The notes: generated from the letters alone by a model not told the origin. Numbered from the stretch's first letter, positions 9,180-19,082 are shown. The stretch is 64,000 bases of DNA from an uncultured Lachnospiraceae bacterium (GCA_937920345.1 CALGVA010000017.1:1-64000), one strand, 5' to 3'. Translations and numbers: made by a program.

Positions 9180-10250
9180 CTATTTTACCCCCACGTTCAT
9201 TATAATTTCCTGTGCGATCTGGTCAAGCGGCACGATCTGGTTTGACAGCCCCGCGGTTACAACGCTCTTAGGCATTCCGTACACCGCACACGTGCTCGCT
9301 TCCTGCGCTATCACATGGATTTTCTTCTTTTCTTTCAGATGTTTGATTCCTTCTGTACCGTCTGCGCCCATCCCCGTCATCACGACACATACGACTTGAT
9401 CATACCTGCTGTCCCGCAGTGATTCGTACATATAGTTCGCGCACGGCTTGACGCCCTCTCTGGTCGGCTGATCCGTATAGTAAATACTGTACCTGCCCAT
9501 CTCTGTACGGATGTTCAAATGCTTGCCGCCCCTCGCTATGTATACGGTTCCTGCCTCCAGCACATCGCCCTCCGCCGCTTCTTTGACGCGGATCTCACTT
9601 AATGAGTCCAGCCGCTCGGCAAGAGAGGCCGTAAAGCCTGCAGGCATATGCTGCACGACAACCACCGGTGCCTTCAGATTCTTAGGCAGCCGCGGGATCA
9701 CCGACTGTAGTGCCTTCGGCCCGCCCGTAGAACTTGCAAGCGCCACAACTTTGTTGCCCGCCACAGCGGAAGCATGTCTGCTTACCAGTTCGACCACCTT
9801 CCTGGAAGTCTTCGCCTCTTCTATGCTGAAGGCCTTGCCGGCAGGCGCCGGATTGGAATCCGCTACCGCAGCCAGAATGCTAAGCAGTTTATCCTTGAAC
9901 ACATCTGTTCTGCAGTCCATCGCGTTATTCGGTTTGTGAACAAAATCAAGTGCTCCCAGTTCCAGTGCATCCAGAGTTGTCTTCGCACCCTCTCTTGTGT
10001 CCGTGCTCGCCATCATGACTTTCGCAGTGATCTTACGCTTATTCAGTTCCTTGAGCAGTTCCAGACCGTTCATCTGCGGCATATTGACATCTAAAACTAC
10101 CGCATCATATGTCTTCCGGCTCAAAAGATCCAGTGCCTCTACGCCGTTGACAGCGCGATCCTGTACCTGGAATCGTTTATCGCTATTAATTATATCACAC
10201 AGTACCCTTCTCATGAGTGCAGAGTCGTCAACAACTAAAATTTTTTTCAT
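9180..10250 (-). CDS. cheB: Protein-glutamate methylesterase CheB
   Basis: The product has 356 residues. The receiver domain has DD at residues 8-9 and the phosphorylated Asp54 (VVLDVNMPQMNG). The methylesterase domain carries the catalytic triad: Ser in ALASSTGGPKAL, His in VVQHMPAGF and Asp in MTGMGADG. It removes methyl groups from receptors and can deamidate them. The frame opens six codons earlier (10268), but the ribosome site GAGGAG lies inside that extension, so the ATG at 10250 (MKKILVVDDS) is the likely start. No cheR methyltransferase is in the window. Confidence 0.95.
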   Translation of the reverse strand: MKKILVVDDSALMRRVLCDIINSDKRFQVQDRAVNGVEALDLLSRKTYDAVVLDVNMPQMNGLELLKELNKRKITAKVMMASTDTREGAKTTLDALELGALDFVHKPNNAMDCRTDVFKDKLLSILAAVADSNPAPAGKAFSIEEAKTSRKVVELVSRHASAVAGNKVVALASSTGGPKALQSVIPRLPKNLKAPVVVVQHMPAGFTASLAERLDSLSEIRVKEAAEGDVLEAGTVYIARGGKHLNIRTEMGRYSIYYTDQPTREGVKPCANYMYESLRDSRYDQVVCVVMTGMGADGTEGIKHLKEKKKIHVIAQEASTCAVYGMPKSVVTAGLSNQIVPLDQIAQEIIMNVGVK

Positions 10251-10293
10251 TTTGTCATGCCTCCTCATTGATTACGTTATATTATTTCTGTCA

Positions 10294-11043
10294 TCAATCC
10301 ATTTTGTGATGTTTAAGTGTTTTTCGCTCCTCATCAAAGATATACTTAATAATTTCCTCCCGCTCTGTGGCATCCACATTGACGTACTGGACCCGATGTT
10401 CGAATACACCCTTACGGTTCTCCAGTTCCCGCACACTTAACACTTTACCGACCAGATTATATTCCTTTGCCTCTCCACCGATCAGCAGATGATATTTGCA
10501 CAGGATCAGGCTCTGCGCCTCATATGCGTAGTTTGCCACGAATCTGAGACCGCCGCCGCTGATATCGACGATAACGCTGCTTTTCAAGGGAAGCTGCGGA
10601 ACCAGTGTTTCGTCCATTTTCCCCGCAGGCGTCAGTTCATTGTCCTGTAACTGCCTGGAGTTCATCTCCAGTGCACAACTGAACCGGTAGTATTCTCTCC
10701 GCTGATGTTTACGCAGATTACTGATCAGATCCAGAACCAGAACATACATATTGTTATTCTTATAGCGATCCACGACCCGGGCATAACATTGATACAATCC
10801 GTTTTCAGAGTAGAAATACATATCATACTCCCCATCCACAGGCAGCAGGATCAGTTTGGATTTCTCCATCGGCATGGCTATTTCCACCCTGTCCTCCGAC
10901 AGAACGTCGACCACCTGACTGTGATAACTTTTGCGTTCTTCGCTTTTTACTCTTATTCTGTCTTTAGAACGATCTATTGTCTGCAGATCCACACGACAGC
11001 CCGGTACCACATATTTTTCCAACAGATTTGCCATATTAACCAT
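10294..11043 (-). CDS. ycgR: YcgR-like c-di-GMP receptor with PilZ domain
   Basis: The product has 249 residues from the start chosen. A YcgR-type N-terminal domain (about 1-105) is followed by a PilZ domain. Both c-di-GMP-binding signatures are present: RxxxR in QRREYYRF and DxSxxG in DISGGG. The family acts as a flagellar brake when c-di-GMP is high (YpfA/DgrA in B. subtilis acts on MotA). The frame opens 18 codons earlier inside flhG, but GAAAGG precedes the ATG at 11043, ten bases after the flhG stop, so that start is preferred. Confidence 0.88.
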   Translation of the reverse strand: MVNMANLLEKYVVPGCRVDLQTIDRSKDRIRVKSEERKSYHSQVVDVLSEDRVEIAMPMEKSKLILLPVDGEYDMYFYSENGLYQCYARVVDRYKNNNMYVLVLDLISNLRKHQRREYYRFSCALEMNSRQLQDNELTPAGKMDETLVPQLPLKSSVIVDISGGGLRFVANYAYEAQSLILCKYHLLIGGEAKEYNLVGKVLSVRELENRKGVFEHRVQYVNVDATEREEIIKYIFDEERKTLKHHKMD

Positions 11044-11053
11044 CCATGCCTTT

Positions 11054-11929
11054 CTATCTCTTAGATATGATATGAGAGAAAAACGCCGCCATACCACGTT
11101 TCGTGAGATTTCTGTTCAGTTCTTTATTCATCAGTCTGGCAGCAATCGCCTCATAAGCAAGCGCCGACCGCGCACGCGGATTATCGAGCGATACCGGCAT
11201 CTGCTGCATAACAGCTTTCGCAAGCTGGTTGTCCTGCGGTATCATTCCCAGATAGCTGATCGGTATCTTCAAATAACGACTGACCACAGCTTCCAGTTTC
11301 TCATACAATGCTTCCGCTTCCGCCTCACTAAATACTTTATTCGCTATCACCTTGATCTGTGACGTGTCCGCCGAATACCTCTGGTGCCTGCCAAGCGCCT
11401 TAAGCAGCGAATATGAGTCTGTGATAGATGTCGGCTCCGGCGTCGTCACCAGAAGGATCTCACCGCTGGCCACCAGAAACTCCAGCACCGCTTCGGATAT
11501 GCCGGCTCCCGTATCCACGATGATCGTATCCGCCATCTCGTCCAGTTCTACCAGATTCTGAATAATATAGTTCAAATAATCTTTACTCAGATCAGACATT
11601 CCTGCAATGCCGGAACCTCCTGAGATGAATCCCACCTCCATCGGTCCCCACGTAATGATGTCGCGTATACTCTTCCCCTGATAGATCAGATCACACAGAT
11701 TATGCTTCGGCACCGTACCAAACATAATCTCTATATTAGCCAGTCCGAAATCGGCGTCCAGTATGATCACTTTCTGTCCCATCTTACGGAATTGTATTGC
11801 CAGATTGATCGCTGTATTGGATTTACCCACTCCACCTTTACCGCTTGTAACGGTGATTACCCTCGCCAGTGGCCGCTGCGGCTGGACGCTTGCTTTAATG
11901 ATATTTCTTAATTGTTCAGCCTGATCCAT
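11054..11929 (-). CDS. flhG: MinD-like ATPase FlhG (YlxH)
   Basis: The product has 291 residues. The deviant Walker A motif of the MinD/ParA family is clear (TSGKGGVGKSNTAINLA, about 28-44), followed by DADFGLANIEI and VDTGAGIS. The N-terminal MDQAEQLRNI resembles the DQAxxLR segment with which FlhG activates FlhF. It controls flagellar number and placement and binds switch proteins. It follows flhF by 12 bases. A C-terminal membrane-targeting helix is plausible (NKELNRNLTKRGMAAFF). Confidence 0.95.
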   Translation of the reverse strand: MDQAEQLRNIIKASVQPQRPLARVITVTSGKGGVGKSNTAINLAIQFRKMGQKVIILDADFGLANIEIMFGTVPKHNLCDLIYQGKSIRDIITWGPMEVGFISGGSGIAGMSDLSKDYLNYIIQNLVELDEMADTIIVDTGAGISEAVLEFLVASGEILLVTTPEPTSITDSYSLLKALGRHQRYSADTSQIKVIANKVFSEAEAEALYEKLEAVVSRYLKIPISYLGMIPQDNQLAKAVMQQMPVSLDNPRARSALAYEAIAARLMNKELNRNLTKRGMAAFFSHIISKR

Positions 11930-11941
11930 TAGCCTTCCTCC

Positions 11942-13162
11942 TTAGTTTTTTCCTCCCAAAAGCTGCTTGACCGTGCTCTGCGAATTAAATTCCTCAATGT
12001 CATCCGGCACATTCTGTCCATAAGTGACATAAGACAATTCGGCACCCGTATACAGTCTCAGGTTCAGAAGATTCCCCAGCGTAGTGGTCTCATCCAGTTT
12101 GGTAAAGATCAGTTTGTAGTCCGTCATCTCCTTATAAGAATCCGCTATACTGATCAGATCCCGATATTTGGTTGTCGCGCTTAAAACGAGGTATACCTCC
12201 TTCTCAATCTTGTCATCCACGGAGTGAATCAGATTGCTCATACTCTCCTTCTGCGTTTGATTCTGGTGGGAATGTCCCGCCGTATCAATCAGAATATAAT
12301 CATAATCTTTAAAATCTTCAATCGCTCTGTCAATTTCCTCTACGGTATATATGATGCGGAACGGCACCTCCAGGATATTCGCATAGGTGCGAAGCTGCTC
12401 CGCAGCAGCGATCCGATAGGTATCTGCAGTCAGAAGCGCCACTTTTTTCTTCTGGTCTACCCGGAAAATAGAAGCAATCTTGGCAATCGTAGTCGTCTTG
12501 CCCACACCTGTAGGCCCGACAAAAAACACCATCTTGATACCGCTCTGCGCCGGTGTAATGCAGCTTGGCATACCGAATTTCAGAATCATCTTCTGATAAA
12601 TATTGGCAAGCGCATAGTCAAACGGCATGTTGGGCTTGTTGATCTGCTCGATCTCATGTATAATATCGTCCGCATACGCCTCGTCAACTTCATTCTCCAG
12701 CATGGTATTATGGAGGAGCGTCATAAATTTATCGATCTCCGTCTCCTCTTTCTTCCCGGCTTCCTTATCGCTCTTGTCTTCCTTATTCTCATCTGGCTTC
12801 TGCAGCTGCTGTTCCAGAAGTGACTGTAAGCTGTCCAGTTTCTCCTCTATGGCGCTGCTGTCTTTTCTGACTGTGTCCTCCGTCGGCTGAGGCGCTGGCT
12901 GCGGCTGCGGGACCGGTGGAGGCGTTACCGGCGTCTGGCTGGAAGCAATCACATTATTGATCGCAGAGACCGCCGCCGTATACTTCTCGCTCTCCTCCTC
13001 CAGCGCTACGGTCACCTCCGTCATATGCGGTTTTAAGAACGCCAGAAATCCTTTCGCCTTAACCTCCCTGACATTCATGACCACCACGCCTTCACCAAGC
13101 TCCTGTTTAGCGTTCTCTATCGCTTCTTTTTCTGTTTTCGCGGTAAACTTCTTGATTATCAT
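11942..13162 (-). CDS. flhF: Flagellar SRP-type GTPase FlhF
   Basis: The product has 406 residues. An N-terminal B domain (about 1-85) and a Pro/Gln-rich linker precede the NG domain. The GTPase motifs are G1 GPTGVGKTTTIAKIA, DTAGHSH (G3) and TKLDET (G4). FlhF is an SRP-family GTPase that positions flagella. Its ATG overlaps the flhA stop by one base (TAATG), which suggests coupled translation, and flhG follows. Confidence 0.95.
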   Translation of the reverse strand: MIIKKFTAKTEKEAIENAKQELGEGVVVMNVREVKAKGFLAFLKPHMTEVTVALEEESEKYTAAVSAINNVIASSQTPVTPPPVPQPQPAPQPTEDTVRKDSSAIEEKLDSLQSLLEQQLQKPDENKEDKSDKEAGKKEETEIDKFMTLLHNTMLENEVDEAYADDIIHEIEQINKPNMPFDYALANIYQKMILKFGMPSCITPAQSGIKMVFFVGPTGVGKTTTIAKIASIFRVDQKKKVALLTADTYRIAAAEQLRTYANILEVPFRIIYTVEEIDRAIEDFKDYDYILIDTAGHSHQNQTQKESMSNLIHSVDDKIEKEVYLVLSATTKYRDLISIADSYKEMTDYKLIFTKLDETTTLGNLLNLRLYTGAELSYVTYGQNVPDDIEEFNSQSTVKQLLGGKN

Positions 13163-15204
13163 TATGCTGTCACCATCCCGACGGATTGTAATTCAATATT
13201 GGAATCAACCTCATTGTAAGACACAACGACCAGATCCTTATAATAATCCTCCGTCAACTTCTTAAAATACACTCGCACAATCGGAGATGTAATGACCAGA
13301 GGCATCTTACCCAGATCTTCGAGCTTCTTGGTCTCCGTACCCACAGACTCTATGATCGACTTCGTCTTCATGGGATCAAGCGTCAGGTAAGCCCCCTGCT
13401 CCGTCTGCTTCACGCTGGACATAATCTCCTGTTCCAGCTTCGGATCAAGCGTCACCACGCTGGTCGTCTCATTGGACGGGAAGAACTTGTTGGATATCGC
13501 CCTCTTGAGACTCTGTCTCACATATTCCGTCAGAATATCCGTATCCCTTGTCGTCGCCGCATAGTCTGCAAGTGTCTCAAATATAGTAAGCAGATCCCTG
13601 ATGGAGATGCCCTCCTTCAACAGATTCTGCAGTACCTTCTGTATCTCACCAAGCCCGAGCAGCTTCGGCACCAGTTCCTCCACCAGTGAAGGGTTGGATT
13701 CTCTTAAGTTGTTGACCAGGTTCTGCACGTCCTGTCTGGTCAGAAGCTCCGCTATGTACTGTCTGATGATCTCAGTCAGGTGCGTCGCAATGATAGACGG
13801 CGGATCGACTACGGTATAGCCCATACTCTCCGCCCGCTCCCGCTGACCCTCGGTAATCCAGATCGCCGGAAGATGGAAGGACGGCTCAAACGTAGGAATA
13901 CCTGTGATCTCCTCCTCCACGTAACCGGGATTCATCGCCATATAGTGATCAAAGAGGATCTCGCCCTCACTGACCTGTACACCTTTTATTTTAATAATAT
14001 ACTGGTTTGGATTCAACTGTATATTATCACGCAGACGGATAATCGGTACAACAGTACCCAGTTCCAGCGCGATCTGACGTCTGATCATAACAACACGGTC
14101 TAACAGGTCACCGCCCTGATTCACATCCGCAAGCGGGATAATACCGTAACCGAACTCCAGCTCGATCGGATCTACCTGCAGAAGCGATGTAACATTCTCC
14201 GGCTGTCTGATCTCCTCCGCAGCCGCCTCTTCTTCATCCGCCTCGTGTTCGATTTCCGCCGTCTCGATCGTGCCTGCCATGATTCTGCCTACCACGATAA
14301 AGACCATGCCGAGTCCCACGAAGATCACGGTGTTAAGCGGTGTGATGATACCCAGCGCCGCAATGACCGCTCCTACCAGATAGAGTACCTTGGGCACGCC
14401 GAATAACTGGCTGACGAGCGCCGTACCAAAATCCGCATCCTTGGACCCTTTGGTGACAAGAATACCGGTCGATAACGAAATCAGCAGAGACGGGATCTGG
14501 CTGACCAGACCGTCACCGATCGTCAGAACCGTGAAAGTCGTCAGCGCATCACTCATCTCCATGCCCTGCCGCCATACCCCCATAGCGATACCGCCCACAA
14601 TATTAATAAAGGTAATAAGAAGACCTGCGGTAGCATCTCCCTTAACATATTTCACGGCACCGTCCATAGAACCGAAGAAGCTTGACTCCTCCTGTATCTT
14701 CTCACGACGCCTCTTGGCCTCCTCGTCACTGATCGCTCCGGTATTCAGGTCGGCGTCGATCGCCATCTGCTTACCTGGCATGGCATCCAGTGTGAATCTC
14801 GCGGTAACCTCAGCCACACGCTCGGAACCTTTATTGATAATCATAAACTGCACAATAATCAGAATGACAAAAACGATACAGCCTACAATAATATCATTAC
14901 CACCCACATACTGACCGAAAGTGCGGACTACATTACCGGGATCGCCTGTCGTCAGAATCAGTTTCGTGGAAGAAACGTTCAGTGCAATCCTGAATACCGT
15001 TGTAAACAGCAGGATTGTGGGGAAATAAGACATATTCAGCACTTCCGTCGCAAACATACAGCCAAACATAATCGTGAACGCGATCGCGATGTTACACGCC
15101 AGCAGACCATCCAGAAGTCCCGGTCCGATCGGTACGATCAGCATAATAAACGCGGCCAGCAGATAAATGGCTACGCCAAGGTCAGCTTTCCTGAGTTTTC
15201 CCAT
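13162..15204 (-). CDS. flhA: Flagellar export gate protein FlhA
   Basis: The product has 680 residues. About eight transmembrane segments (about 10-310) include the conserved FHIPEP-type loop region with FTLDAMPGKQMAIDADLN. A long cytoplasmic domain (about 340-680) docks chaperone-substrate complexes. FlhA forms the nonameric ring of the export gate and helps use the proton motive force. It follows flhB by 18 bases with an AAGGAGG-type site and has the length normal for the family. Confidence 0.97.
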   Translation of the reverse strand: MGKLRKADLGVAIYLLAAFIMLIVPIGPGLLDGLLACNIAIAFTIMFGCMFATEVLNMSYFPTILLFTTVFRIALNVSSTKLILTTGDPGNVVRTFGQYVGGNDIIVGCIVFVILIIVQFMIINKGSERVAEVTARFTLDAMPGKQMAIDADLNTGAISDEEAKRRREKIQEESSFFGSMDGAVKYVKGDATAGLLITFINIVGGIAMGVWRQGMEMSDALTTFTVLTIGDGLVSQIPSLLISLSTGILVTKGSKDADFGTALVSQLFGVPKVLYLVGAVIAALGIITPLNTVIFVGLGMVFIVVGRIMAGTIETAEIEHEADEEEAAAEEIRQPENVTSLLQVDPIELEFGYGIIPLADVNQGGDLLDRVVMIRRQIALELGTVVPIIRLRDNIQLNPNQYIIKIKGVQVSEGEILFDHYMAMNPGYVEEEITGIPTFEPSFHLPAIWITEGQRERAESMGYTVVDPPSIIATHLTEIIRQYIAELLTRQDVQNLVNNLRESNPSLVEELVPKLLGLGEIQKVLQNLLKEGISIRDLLTIFETLADYAATTRDTDILTEYVRQSLKRAISNKFFPSNETTSVVTLDPKLEQEIMSSVKQTEQGAYLTLDPMKTKSIIESVGTETKKLEDLGKMPLVITSPIVRVYFKKLTEDYYKDLVVVSYNEVDSNIELQSVGMVTA

Positions 15205-15222
15205 GAACCTTTTCCTCCTTTC

Positions 15223-16335
15223 CTACACTTTTCCCTGTAAATGATATACGAAAGCGAGCACTTCCGCAACCGCCTGATACAGTTCCGGCGGCACCACGCT
15301 GCCTACGTCCACATTGGCGTACAGCATACGGGCCAGCGGTTTGTTCTCCACGATCTCAATGTGATTCTCTTTCGCCGTCTCCTTGATCTTCTGTGCCAGA
15401 TAATCCGCACCCTTGGCAACTACATAAGGCGCGTCATATACCTCCGGGTCATATTTGATCGCCACGGCGTAATGCGTCGGATTGGTAATCACCACATCCG
15501 CCTGCGGAAGCGCCTGCATCATACGGCGCCTGGAAGCCTCCATCATTTTCTGCCGCTGTTTGCCCTTGATCTGCGGGTCACCTTCCTGATTCTTAAACTC
15601 ATCTTTGACTTCCTGCTTGGTCATCTTCATATCTTTCTTGAACTTCACCTTCTGATAGATATAATCTAACAGCGCGATGATCATATAGAAGAGAGATATG
15701 CGTATCCCAAGGTTCACCACCAGCGCACCCACCTGTGCAATCCCCTGATTCAGGGACAGTCCGTAGAACTGATACAACGGCGGCATATTCTTTTTCAGAT
15801 ACGAGTAAACCACATAGCCGATCAGTCCCAGCTTGAGAAGCGACTTGACAAGCTCCACAAATGAATTAATAGAGAAAAACCGCTTAAATCCGCTGATCGG
15901 ACTCAGTTTATTGAACTTAGGCTGCAGAGGTTTTGTGGTAACCTGCCACTTGACCTGCACCACATTCGTAATGAAGGATACCAGAAATCCGACCATCAGA
16001 AAAGGCGCCATAAGAAGCAGTATCCTTGTCATAGATTTGACAAAAAGCGCATTAAAGGTCTGATCCTGTATGAATCCATCATACATCTTGGTATACTCCG
16101 GTATCTGACTGTAGATATCGTGCATGTTCCCTACAAAATAAGTTCCCATATACTCAACCCAGAAATAGATCAGCAGGAAAAAAGCCAGCAGCTCAAATGC
16201 ATTCGTAATCTCTTTACTCTTGGCTACCTGCCCTTCCCTACGGGCATCCGACAGTTTCTTACTGGTAGGTTCTTCTGTTTTCTCTCCGCCCGGACCGTCC
16301 TTGGCAAAGAATTGGAGATCATACTCTAATCTCAC
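15223..16335 (-). CDS. flhB: Flagellar export switch protein FlhB
   Basis: The product has 370 residues. The start (MRLEYDLQFFAKDG, then KTEEPTSKKLSDARREGQ) is typical of Firmicute FlhB. Four membrane segments lie at about 30-210, and the cytoplasmic domain contains the autocleavage motif NPTH near residue 284. Cleavage there switches export from rod/hook to filament proteins. The start is a GTG that overlaps the fliR TGA stop (GTGA) with a GGAGGG site, so translation is probably coupled. Confidence 0.97.
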   Translation of the reverse strand: MRLEYDLQFFAKDGPGGEKTEEPTSKKLSDARREGQVAKSKEITNAFELLAFFLLIYFWVEYMGTYFVGNMHDIYSQIPEYTKMYDGFIQDQTFNALFVKSMTRILLLMAPFLMVGFLVSFITNVVQVKWQVTTKPLQPKFNKLSPISGFKRFFSINSFVELVKSLLKLGLIGYVVYSYLKKNMPPLYQFYGLSLNQGIAQVGALVVNLGIRISLFYMIIALLDYIYQKVKFKKDMKMTKQEVKDEFKNQEGDPQIKGKQRQKMMEASRRRMMQALPQADVVITNPTHYAVAIKYDPEVYDAPYVVAKGADYLAQKIKETAKENHIEIVENKPLARMLYANVDVGSVVPPELYQAVAEVLAFVYHLQGKV

Positions 16336-17111
16336 GTCATTCCCTCCACAAAAGACACGATCATTCTCTTCATCTCCACAAACACATAGTCCGCCGCATT
16401 CGGCATCATTCGGATCGTCAGGAACATGATTCCGAGTCCGACCAGTACTTTGAGCTGCATACCTACCGCAAACATATTCATCTGCGGAGACACCTTGGCG
16501 AGTACACCCATAACAGCATTCAGCAGAATCATGGTACAGAAGATCGGAAGAATGATTCGAAACCCGATCGTGATATAATCCCCCATAAACACAGCCAGCG
16601 ATTCCACCAAAGATTCCGCCCGGAAAATCGCGCCGTTTACGGGAATCAGCGTAAAGCTGTCAATTAACGCACGTAACAGATATTGATACATGCCGGTGAT
16701 AATCATTAATAGTGTAAAGAAATACTGGTAAAACACGCCCGTAAATGTCGCCTGCTGTCTGGTTGCCGGGTCCATCAATGATACCATGGACAATCCGATC
16801 TCCATATCCGCGATGCTTCCCGCCAGAGAAGTCACCGTTGCACAGATCTGTGCACCCCAGCCGATCAGAAATCCCGTCAACGCTTCTTTCATGATGACAA
16901 CAGCATAACCGATCAGTGTATTATATACCACCTCATTGCGTTCTACCGCCGTATAGAGCAGATACGCAAGAAATATACTGAACCCGATCTTAACAGTGCG
17001 CGGCACGCCGTTTAGCGAGAAAAAAGGCGCCACGTGGACAAAACATGTCACCCGCACCAGAATCAGCAGGAAATATTCTAAATCCGCATAAGTAAATGAA
17101 ATATTAATCAT
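16332..17111 (-). CDS. fliR: Flagellar export protein FliR
   Basis: The product has 259 residues and is highly hydrophobic with about six membrane segments. Typical FliR features include FLLILVRVTCFVHVAPFF at the start and EIGLSMVSLMDPATRQQ in the middle. It is part of the FliPQR core of the export gate at the centre of the MS ring. It starts 14 bases after fliQ and overlaps flhB by four bases. Confidence 0.96.
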   Translation of the reverse strand: MINISFTYADLEYFLLILVRVTCFVHVAPFFSLNGVPRTVKIGFSIFLAYLLYTAVERNEVVYNTLIGYAVVIMKEALTGFLIGWGAQICATVTSLAGSIADMEIGLSMVSLMDPATRQQATFTGVFYQYFFTLLMIITGMYQYLLRALIDSFTLIPVNGAIFRAESLVESLAVFMGDYITIGFRIILPIFCTMILLNAVMGVLAKVSPQMNMFAVGMQLKVLVGLGIMFLTIRMMPNAADYVFVEMKRMIVSFVEGMT

Positions 17112-17125
17112 AAAGACTCTCGCTC

Positions 17126-17395
17126 TTAATTAATATATGCACCGAAGTTGGACCACAGCTCGATCATATACTCCACCATATTATTCATGATCCAGTGCCC
17201 CATCAGGATCAATCCCAGAAAAATCGCCAGTATCTTCGGAACGAATGTAAGCGTCTGCTCCTGAATGGACGTGACCGTCTGAAATATACTGACAATCAGA
17301 CCCACACATAAAGACACCAGCAAAAGAGGCGCCGAACATTTAATAATCGTATATATGGCTGTCTGTGCCACGGCTGTGACTTCATCTATTGTCAT
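17126..17395 (-). CDS. fliQ: Flagellar export protein FliQ
   Basis: The product has 89 residues with two membrane segments (about 18-40 and 52-74). Conserved family segments are PLLLVSLCVGLIVSIFQ and VTSIQEQTLTFVPKI. It is a subunit of the FliP5-Q4-R1 export channel. It lies between fliP and fliR in the standard order. Confidence 0.96.
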   Translation of the reverse strand: MTIDEVTAVAQTAIYTIIKCSAPLLLVSLCVGLIVSIFQTVTSIQEQTLTFVPKILAIFLGLILMGHWIMNNMVEYMIELWSNFGAYIN

Positions 17396-17447
17396 ATCTC
17401 ATTTCACCCGTTTCTTTAAAATCGGCCTTCACAGTCCCCGCCAAAAC

Positions 17448-18320
17448 TCAGAAGCTCGTTACCAGTCCCTTAATGATCAGATACCATCCGTCCGCAAGCA
17501 CAAACAGCAGAATCTTAAAAGGCATGGAAATCGTCGTCGGCGGCAGCATCATCATACCCATACTCATCAGTGTGGAGGCCACCACCATATCAATAACAAT
17601 AAAAGGTATATAGATCAGGAAACCGATAATAAAGGCCCTGCGCAGTTCACTGATGATAAAACTCGGCACCAGAATGCTCATCGGTATCTCTTCCAGCTCC
17701 CCGCTCCATTCCAGCCGGTTGATATCCATGAACAGGGAGACATCCTTCTTGAACGTCTGCTTGTACATAAACTGTCTGATCGGTGCGGCCGCCGCTGTAA
17801 GCGCCTCCTCTTCATTCATATCCCCTGCCTCGTAAGGCACTACCGCCTCCGTATAGATCGAACCGAGCGTCGGCTGCATGATAAAAAACGTCAAAAAGAG
17901 CGCAATGCCTATCAACACTGTGTTAGGCGGCGCTGTCTGTGTATTAAGTGCCTGTCTCGTAAAGTGCAGAACAATAATGATTCTGGTAAACGAGGTCATC
18001 ATGATGATCAGCGTCGGCGCTATGGCGATCAGTGTAAGGATCACCAAAATCCGCAGCGCACCGTTTACGCTGCCGTTACCGTTACCGTACGTGACCGTCA
18101 CCGTATTGGCTATATTCAGTTCTGCGAGATCATCGGCATTCTCCGCTGCGCCCGGCGCCCGTTCATTCGTCCGCTCTTCTGTCGTTCCCGTAAGATTAGA
18201 TTCACGATAAGGCGTATCGGTCACCGCCAGAGCCGTCGTCTTCCGACTAAGCAATATGCCTGCCAGTAACAGCAGGCATAATAATTTTGCCAAATGATAT
18301 CCGGAAAAATATTTTTTCAT
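17448..18320 (-). CDS. fliP: Flagellar export protein FliP
   Basis: The product has 290 residues. An N-terminal signal-like hydrophobic segment (about 10-30) precedes a variable periplasmic stretch and four membrane segments. Family signatures are MTSFTRIIIVLHFTRQALNTQ and SFIISELRRAFIIGF. FliP forms the pentamer of the export channel. Its ATG overlaps the fliO stop by four bases (ATGA). Confidence 0.97.
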   Translation of the reverse strand: MKKYFSGYHLAKLLCLLLLAGILLSRKTTALAVTDTPYRESNLTGTTEERTNERAPGAAENADDLAELNIANTVTVTYGNGNGSVNGALRILVILTLIAIAPTLIIMMTSFTRIIIVLHFTRQALNTQTAPPNTVLIGIALFLTFFIMQPTLGSIYTEAVVPYEAGDMNEEEALTAAAAPIRQFMYKQTFKKDVSLFMDINRLEWSGELEEIPMSILVPSFIISELRRAFIIGFLIYIPFIVIDMVVASTLMSMGMMMLPPTTISMPFKILLFVLADGWYLIIKGLVTSF

Positions 18321-18700
18321 TCGTCTCGCCCATCTTCTTTTTCCAGAAAATTCTTTTTTTGTATTTTCTCCAATATATCCTTGAATCCCTGTGTACCACC
18401 GGTATTCTTATCAGAGAAAACCAGATCCTGCTCAGATATCTCTGTCAACATTGTAACAGTATCCTTGCAAATTGCCACCGCCAAATATTTCCTGCCGATG
18501 CGGATGATCTGAACAAGCTTATTATTGGAGAGCCGGATCGTCTCCAGAATCTCCATATTGGTATTGGCTGTCTGTCCCTTCTGATAACCGGCCGTCCATT
18601 TCGTGACCCAGTAAGTAATCAGCAGCACAAAGACAAAAATAACCAATACCGTCAGAAACTGTACATAAGAATCAGTTCTTCCCGATACAGTAAGCAGCAT
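18317..18700 (-). CDS. fliO: Flagellar assembly protein FliO
   Basis: The product has 127 residues. One membrane segment near the N-terminus (QFLTVLVIFVFVLLITYWV) is followed by a cytoplasmic domain with the FliO pattern ILETIRLSNNKLVQIIRIG. It assists assembly of the FliP ring. Its ATG shares one base with the cheY stop (TAATG), and its own stop overlaps fliP. The C-terminal tail is Lys/Glu-rich. Confidence 0.9.
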   Translation of the reverse strand: MLLTVSGRTDSYVQFLTVLVIFVFVLLITYWVTKWTAGYQKGQTANTNMEILETIRLSNNKLVQIIRIGRKYLAVAICKDTVTMLTEISEQDLVFSDKNTGGTQGFKDILEKIQKKNFLEKEDGRDE

Positions 18701-19062
18701 TATCCCACTACCTTCTTGACAGCCTCTAATACACGATCCGCCTGGAACGGCTTTACAATAAAGTCTTTTGCACCGGACTGAATGGATTCAATAACCATCG
18801 CCTGCTGTCCCATTGCAGAACACATGATAATCATTGCTCCCGGATCGGATTCCTTGATTTTCTTAAGTGCCTGAATACCATCCATCTCAGGCATCGTAAT
18901 ATCCATCAACACCAAATCAGGTTTTAACTCGTTGTATTTCTCGACAGCCTTGGCACCGTTCTCGGCTTCCCCGGCTACGTTATACCCGTTCTTAGTCAGG
19001 ATGTCCTTGATCATCATACGCATGAATGCTGCATCATCACATATCAAAATATTTTTCGCCAT
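18700..19062 (-). CDS. cheY: Chemotaxis response regulator CheY
   Basis: The product has 120 residues, a stand-alone receiver domain. The acidic pair (CDDAAFMRMM), phosphorylated Asp54 (VLMDITMPEMDG), the switch Ser (MCSAMGQ) and Lys (IVKPFQ) are all present. CheY-P binds the switch proteins FliM and FliY. In Firmicutes this usually favours smooth swimming. It lies between fliY and fliO as in B. subtilis. Confidence 0.97.
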   Translation of the reverse strand: MAKNILICDDAAFMRMMIKDILTKNGYNVAGEAENGAKAVEKYNELKPDLVLMDITMPEMDGIQALKKIKESDPGAMIIMCSAMGQQAMVIESIQSGAKDFIVKPFQADRVLEAVKKVVG

Positions 19063-19082
19063 CTTTTTTCTCCTATCCCATT

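Noticed and set aside
17355..18269. Plus-strand open frame of 304 codons opposite fliP and fliQ
   Set aside because: The product is Arg/His/Gln-rich without any family pattern, and both strands cannot plausibly encode here given intact fliP and fliQ.
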